NCBI GenBank assembly: GCA_003240775.1 | Contig: QFNI01000111.1 | Span: 1-7,287, forward strand | Reading direction: 5' to 3' | From: Mesorhizobium amorphae | Lineage (GTDB): Bacteria > Pseudomonadota > Alphaproteobacteria > Rhizobiales > Rhizobiaceae | Length of the DNA stretch: 7,287 nucleotides | Shown here: positions 4,338-7,287 of the stretch, piece by piece | Numbering within the stretch: position 1 is the first letter of the stretch | How the letters are laid out: every line of letters begins with the position of its first letter | Position numbers and translations under genes: made by a program | The notes under the pieces: generated by a model | What the model was told of the DNA's origin: nothing | Databases searched by the model: none | What the model saw: only the letters and a program-made list of their open reading frames with translations

Positions 4338-5948
4338 GATGATCCTCTGGCCAGGCGCGTCAGCGCCGTCGGGCGCGATCGAGGACAGCGTCCCGGTGAT
4401 GACGTCGTTGTCGGCGGTGCCGAGGACGTTCACGGCGGCGGAGGAGATCCGGTTCGCCGGAACCCACTCCATGACGATCATCGAGACCTCGTAAGGCGCG
4501 AGTGAGACGTCCCAGGAGGGCATGTGCGAGGCCCGACCCTGCTCGTCGAGCACGATCCTGGCGCCGGACCCGTTGCGGGCAATGTCCTTGACGGTCCCGT
4601 CGCCGTTCAGCCGGTCCACGTAAGGGTCCTGCGTCGGGTCACGCATGACCTTCTTCTCGGTGACCACGAGATAGGAGCCGTCGCCCGGGTCGGCGGGCGC
4701 GATGCCGCGCAGGTCCAGGTCGTTCGTCCACGCGTTCCCGTCGTCGCGCGAAATGAAGAGGACCGTCTTCTTCTCGCCGACGAAGAGGCTGGTCTCCAGA
4801 ACCTTGTCGTCCGCCATGTCGAGGCGGCCCACGCTCAGGCCGGTCACGTTCTCGGACAGGAGCTTGAAGGCCGCGCCGGAAGCCGTCATGTGCCCGGGAC
4901 CGGCTCCGGGCCCTCCTCCCAGATCGTTGAACGTGTCCTGGTTGACCGGCCAGACGTAAGCGGACTCGGTCCCGGCGCGCATCATCGATTCGAAGCTCTC
5001 GACCAGCATGCCGCCGAGGGCGAAGGCGGACACGTCTTCGGAAAGGGAGGCGTTCTGGATGTTCCACTCGGTCATGTGCATGCCGAGATCCATGCCCGCG
5101 TTCGCCCAGACGCCCCGGGCCACGTTGACGACGTTGTGCGAGTTGTCGAGGTCGTTCTGCGTCCAGACCCCGTCCGTCTCCTTGTAGGCCTTGGTGTAGA
5201 AATGCTGCACCAGCCCGTCGATCGACGCCCGCGACGAGGGGTCGAGCTCGGAAATAAGGTCGGCGTTCGCTTCGCGGAGCATGTCGCTCCAGGTGATTCG
5301 CCCCGCCTTGAAGTCAAGCACCTTCCCGTAGTTCTCCCCGCCCTCATCGTAGTCCGGCCCCCAGGTCTCGCCGATCTGCACGAGGATCTTCGGGTCATAA
5401 GGGGAGCCGGAGGCGGCGATTCCGTCCTCGACCGCCTTGATCATCAGGTTCGCCGTCCGGCCGTATTCCCTGGAGGACATGTCGGACCAGTATTCGTTGC
5501 CCAGCTCGAACGCCTCGATCTTCCCGTCCGCGAAGCGGCCGCCGGGCGACAGGGCGTCCTTGACGAACGAGGTGATCTTGTCCAGCTCCGCCCGGTTGAC
5601 CGTGCCGTCCGCGCGCAGGACGTCGATCGACGGCAGGACGACGCTCAGCGGGCGCCCTGACGAGGCGGACCAGCTCATCGCCTCCGAGAAGGTGAACACG
5701 TCGTCGCGGTCGATGGCGGGAACCGCGCGGCGAGGCTCGGCCAGGGGGACGTCCGGGTTGGCGGGGTCGAACCAGTTCTCTGCGACGCTGCCGCCCGGCC
5801 AGCGGATCGCCGTCAGGCCGAAATTCGTGACGTTCCCGGTGAACTGCGGATCGTCGACGTCATCGCGATGAAAGAGGGCGTTGCCGCCGAACATCCCGGA
5901 GCTGACCTGCGGGGTCAGATCCGACGTGCGATTGAGAACGAGGGTCAT
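4083..5948 (-). CDS. N-terminal part of an RTX-linked, clan GH-A-like glycoside hydrolase
   Basis: From the ATG at 5948 (MTLVLNRTSDLT) the true product runs 590 residues to 4179. The remaining residues to the stop at 4083 are an arginine-rich out-of-frame tail. A TIM-barrel retaining glycosidase is indicated by RWPGGSVAENWF (about 49-60), FELGNEYW with Glu142 as likely acid/base, VQHFY (His239), and MTEWN with Glu284 as likely nucleophile. The 142-residue spacing suits clan GH-A; the family (GH39/51/79-like) is not resolved. Residues about 370-490 resemble the beta-sandwich that follows such barrels, ending SLAPYEVSMIVMEW, and RTX repeats begin near 538. There is no N-terminal signal peptide, consistent with C-terminal type I export. 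A GTG at 5987 lacks a ribosome binding site, whereas GGAAGCAGG lies nine bases before 5948. The substrate is probably an extracellular polysaccharide. Sampled lines have lower GC than the flanking genes. Confidence 0.8.
   Translation of the reverse strand: MTLVLNRTSDLTPQVSSGMFGGNALFHRDDVDDPQFTGNVTNFGLTAIRWPGGSVAENWFDPANPDVPLAEPRRAVPAIDRDDVFTFSEAMSWSASSGRPLSVVLPSIDVLRADGTVNRAELDKITSFVKDALSPGGRFADGKIEAFELGNEYWSDMSSREYGRTANLMIKAVEDGIAASGSPYDPKILVQIGETWGPDYDEGGENYGKVLDFKAGRITWSDMLREANADLISELDPSSRASIDGLVQHFYTKAYKETDGVWTQNDLDNSHNVVNVARGVWANAGMDLGMHMTEWNIQNASLSEDVSAFALGGMLVESFESMMRAGTESAYVWPVNQDTFNDLGGGPGAGPGHMTASGAAFKLLSENVTGLSVGRLDMADDKVLETSLFVGEKKTVLFISRDDGNAWTNDLDLRGIAPADPGDGSYLVVTEKKVMRDPTQDPYVDRLNGDGTVKDIARNGSGARIVLDEQGRASHMPSWDVSLAPYEVSMIVMEWVPANRISSAAVNVLGTADNDVITGTLSSIAPDGADAPGQRIISLDGNDTVFGGSGDDTFSGGNGDDSLVGSLGDDSLIGEAGHDSLNGGDGNDVLTQRRERERPEARRRRRRPDGLGRRERHDERQ
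4174..4180 (-). other. Frame change inside the RTX array (apparent 4-base insertion)
   Basis: On the minus strand the text reads CTGACTCAACGGCGG, where the repeat pattern, and the preceding repeat CTGAACGGCGG, predict no extra bases. Removing four bases (for example CTCA) restores a continuous GGDGNDVLNGGNGND reading. The upstream frame turns arginine-rich after this point, while the other frame turns into perfect RTX. It could be a real mutation, a deletion of two bases with substitution, or a sequence error. Confidence 0.8.
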
Positions 5949-6017
5949 GAGATGAAGCCTGCTTCCAGCCGGCCCGATCCTGGCCACTTCAGCGGCTTAC
6001 CCAAGCATCCATCATCC

Positions 6018-6045
6018 GGTCAAATCTCGTTTATCGAAGATTTGA
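6018..6045 (-). promoter_or_regulatory. Inverted repeat ahead of the RTX hydrolase gene, overlapping a possible -35
   Basis: TCAAATCT (6020-6027) and AGATTTGA (6038-6045) are perfect reverse complements with a 10-base spacer, the same spacer length as the repeat at 1460-1491. Allowing one bulged A, CG pairs extend the stem around a TTTAT loop. On the minus strand TTGACC (6018-6023) overlaps the arm and could be a -35, but the -10 at the right distance is poor. No T-run follows on either strand, so an operator is favoured over a terminator. Confidence 0.4.
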
Positions 6046-6084
6046 AGGAGGGGACGGGACGGGTCCCGGCGCCCCCTGACGCGG

Positions 6085-6306
6085 TCACGGCCGCGGATCC
6101 TGATCGCGTGAGCGCCGAACCCGTTCCGCGGCGGCAAGGAGCCCGTCGATCGACTCGTCATCAAGAAGCTCGGCAAGGCCGTCCATCAGGGATTCGGAGC
6201 CGGACAGCGAGGCGATGTCGGCCGCCGCCCGCTCCTGGATCTGATGATCCTCGAGCTCCCCGGCCGTTTCCGGGAGGCTGATCCCGTGCGTGATGGTGAT
6301 CTTCAA
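6085..6306 (-). CDS. Small acidic hypothetical protein with TTG start (73 aa)
   Basis: The start is a TTG at 6306, chosen because a near-ideal AAGGAGG (6312-6318 on the plus strand) sits five bases before it. This is the best ribosome binding site in the window. The 73-residue product begins MKITITHGISLPETAGELED and is acidic through the middle (SESLMDGLAELLDDESIDGLLAAAERV), ending in a basic/Pro tail (RRSRDQDPRP). A short beta segment followed by two or three helices is likely; there is no membrane segment or cysteine. It lies between the exonuclease gene (127 bases upstream) and the RTX hydrolase gene. The leader carries the word GCATGATGTC, shared with two other minus-strand genes. I recognise no family. 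Small acidic proteins of this kind are common in phages as inhibitors or adaptors, but no role can be assigned. Confidence 0.65.
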   Translation of the reverse strand: MKITITHGISLPETAGELEDHQIQERAAADIASLSGSESLMDGLAELLDDESIDGLLAAAERVRRSRDQDPRP

Positions 6307-6311
6307 GGCGT

Positions 6312-6342
6312 CCTCCTTGACTGCGCATGAGCGACATCATGC
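6312..6342 (-). promoter_or_regulatory. Leader of the 73-aa gene: shared word GCATGATGTC and strong ribosome binding site
   Basis: On the minus strand GCATGATGTC begins at 6342, and AAGGAGG begins 24 bases later. GCATGA (6325-6330) and TCATGC (6337-6342) also form a 6-bp inverted repeat with a 6-base spacer. An AT-rich patch with TATTCT lies just upstream (6353-6358) and could be a -10, with no good -35. Confidence 0.4.
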
Positions 6343-6387
6343 CGTCATCCGAAGAATACCGCAATAATGAAACGCGGCCGCGGGGAA

Positions 6388-6395
6388 GGGGGGGG
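6388..6395 (+). repeat. Eight-G homopolymer in the intergenic region
   Basis: Eight consecutive G residues lie between the exonuclease stop (6434) and the leader of the 73-aa gene. The run is outside coding sequence and upstream of the TATTCT patch. Length variation could alter promoter spacing, or it may simply be a sequencing-error-prone site. Nothing else is seen between about 6360 and 6433 except high GC. Confidence 0.5.
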
Positions 6396-6433
6396 CGCGC
6401 AGGTCTCGAGGTTTTGCGACGGTCGCGCCCGGG

Positions 6434-7273
6434 TCAGGGCGAGGGCATGTCGCCGCTGTCCAGGACCTCCCCCAGCGCCCGAACGTCAGGGAGGCGAAGC
6501 GTTTCCGGGCCGAACGGCAGCGGGCAGCCGTCGGCGTCCAGCCCGGTCAGCCGGCGGGAGAGCCGGATCATGTCGACGTTCTCGATGACGGCGCGGCGCG
6601 CGGCCGGACGAGGAATCTCTTCGGCCCGAAGGAGGACCTGCTCGAGGTCTCCGAACCCGTTCAGGAGCGCGGCCGCGATCTTCGGGCCGATCCCGGGCGC
6701 GCCGGGGATCCCGTCGCTCCGGTCCCCGGCGAGGGCGAGGAGGTCGGCCACGAGATGCGGCGGAACGCCCATCTTCGCCTCGACGGCGGCGGCGTTGAGC
6801 CAGGTCTCGGACGAGGGGTTGAAGACCAGCAGGCCCGGCCGCACCAGCTGGAGAAGGTCCTTGTCCGGGGAGACGACCGACACGACCATGCCGGTCGCGA
6901 GGGCTCGGGACGCGAGGGCAGCGATCATGTCATCCGCCTCGTGCGTGAGGCAGGAGCCGCAGGTCATTCCGACGCCGGTCAGGATCTCCCCCAGCCCCTC
7001 CTTCACGTCGGCGAGCTCGGCGCCGCGGTCCTCGTGCGGCTTGTAGCCGGGGAACGCCGCCCTTCGCCAGGTGCCCGCGCGCGGCGGGTCGAACAGGGTC
7101 ACGGCGCGGGTCGGCGGGACGCGACCGCTCTCCATGCGCAGGAGCAGGCCGCGCAGCATGCGCAGGAGCAGCGCCCCGGCGTCTGACGGGGAGCCGCCGC
7201 GCGTCTCGACGACGCCGAGCGCGCGGCGCAGCATGTTGTCCCCGTCGATGATGCAGACGTGGTCACGGCTCAC
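6434..7273 (-). CDS. 5'-3' exonuclease / flap endonuclease (FEN, PolA N-terminal-domain type)
   Basis: The 279-residue product is a stand-alone 5'-3' exonuclease/FEN-superfamily nuclease, the usual size for phage versions (compare T5 and T7 homologues). The acidic metal-binding set is visible: Asp10 in IDGDN, Asp62 in LFDPP, Glu112/Asp114/Asp115 in EADDMI, Asp137/Asp139 in SPDKDL, and Asp184/Asp187 in GDRSDGIPG. The last motif opens the helix-3-turn-helix (GIPGAPGIGPKIAAALL, about 188-204) that grips the DNA duplex. TWRRAAFPGYKPHEDR (68-83) matches the arch-region pattern with basic residues. It would remove RNA primers and 5' flaps, or degrade DNA, during replication. No polymerase domain follows, as is typical of phages. 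The start is a GTG at 7273 with GAGGGGG seven bases before it, at the window edge. Key residues all look intact. Confidence 0.9.
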   Translation of the reverse strand: MSRDHVCIIDGDNMLRRALGVVETRGGSPSDAGALLLRMLRGLLLRMESGRVPPTRAVTLFDPPRAGTWRRAAFPGYKPHEDRGAELADVKEGLGEILTGVGMTCGSCLTHEADDMIAALASRALATGMVVSVVSPDKDLLQLVRPGLLVFNPSSETWLNAAAVEAKMGVPPHLVADLLALAGDRSDGIPGAPGIGPKIAAALLNGFGDLEQVLLRAEEIPRPAARRAVIENVDMIRLSRRLTGLDADGCPLPFGPETLRLPDVRALGEVLDSGDMPSP

Positions 7274-7287
7274 GGGGACGCCCCCTC

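Noticed and set aside
4524..5660. Plus-strand open frame (378 aa) antisense to the glycoside hydrolase
   Set aside because: The minus strand carries clear catalytic motifs over the same bases. The antisense translation has no motif and no ribosome binding site.
6374..6433. Possible small gene or terminator between the exonuclease and the 73-aa gene
   Set aside because: No frame has a start with a ribosome binding site, and the best hairpin downstream of the exonuclease stop is only 4-5 bp without a T-run.

Overview
The window is about 70% G+C by eye, with strong GC bias at third codon positions, and is densely packed with short genes, mostly on the minus strand. The best-recognised genes are a stand-alone 5'-3' exonuclease/flap endonuclease, a papain-fold (C39-like) cysteine-protease-like protein of a type I recall mainly from tailed phages, and a single-domain ParB-like protein. 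Together they suggest a phage, prophage or phage-like plasmid of a high-GC proteobacterium, probably an alphaproteobacterium. No capsid, tail, terminase, integrase or rRNA/tRNA gene is visible, so virus, plasmid and chromosomal island cannot be separated from this window alone.

Layout, left to right. (1) 3-335 (+) is the 3' end of an unrecognised gene, convergent with an unrecognised 204-aa gene at 364-978 (-). (2) A divergent pair follows: a small membrane protein (1060-1428, -) and a 216-aa internally duplicated protein (1587-2237, +). Between them lies a perfect 11-bp inverted repeat that encloses a good minus-strand promoter. (3) A hairpin containing both stop codons separates the 216-aa gene from a minus-strand pair with a 4-base overlap: the C39-like protein (2618-3283) and the ParB-like protein (2247-2621). 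(4) The largest gene (3407-5948, -) encodes a clan GH-A-like glycoside hydrolase fused to an RTX calcium-binding repeat array and a C-terminal type I secretion domain. As given, it is split by a frame change near 4174-4180 inside the RTX array. A strong GC-rich hairpin follows its stop codon. (5) Upstream of it are a small acidic protein with a TTG start (6085-6306, -) and the exonuclease (6434-7273, -).

Functionally, the exonuclease fits phage-type DNA replication or processing, and the C39-like/ParB-like pair is probably translated together. The RTX hydrolase looks like exported cargo acting on an extracellular polysaccharide. It has its own inverted-repeat leader and terminator-like hairpin and a visibly lower GC content than its neighbours. 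Three minus-strand genes share a ten-base leader word (GCATGRTGWC) 20-24 nt ahead of their ribosome binding sites, which hints at common control.
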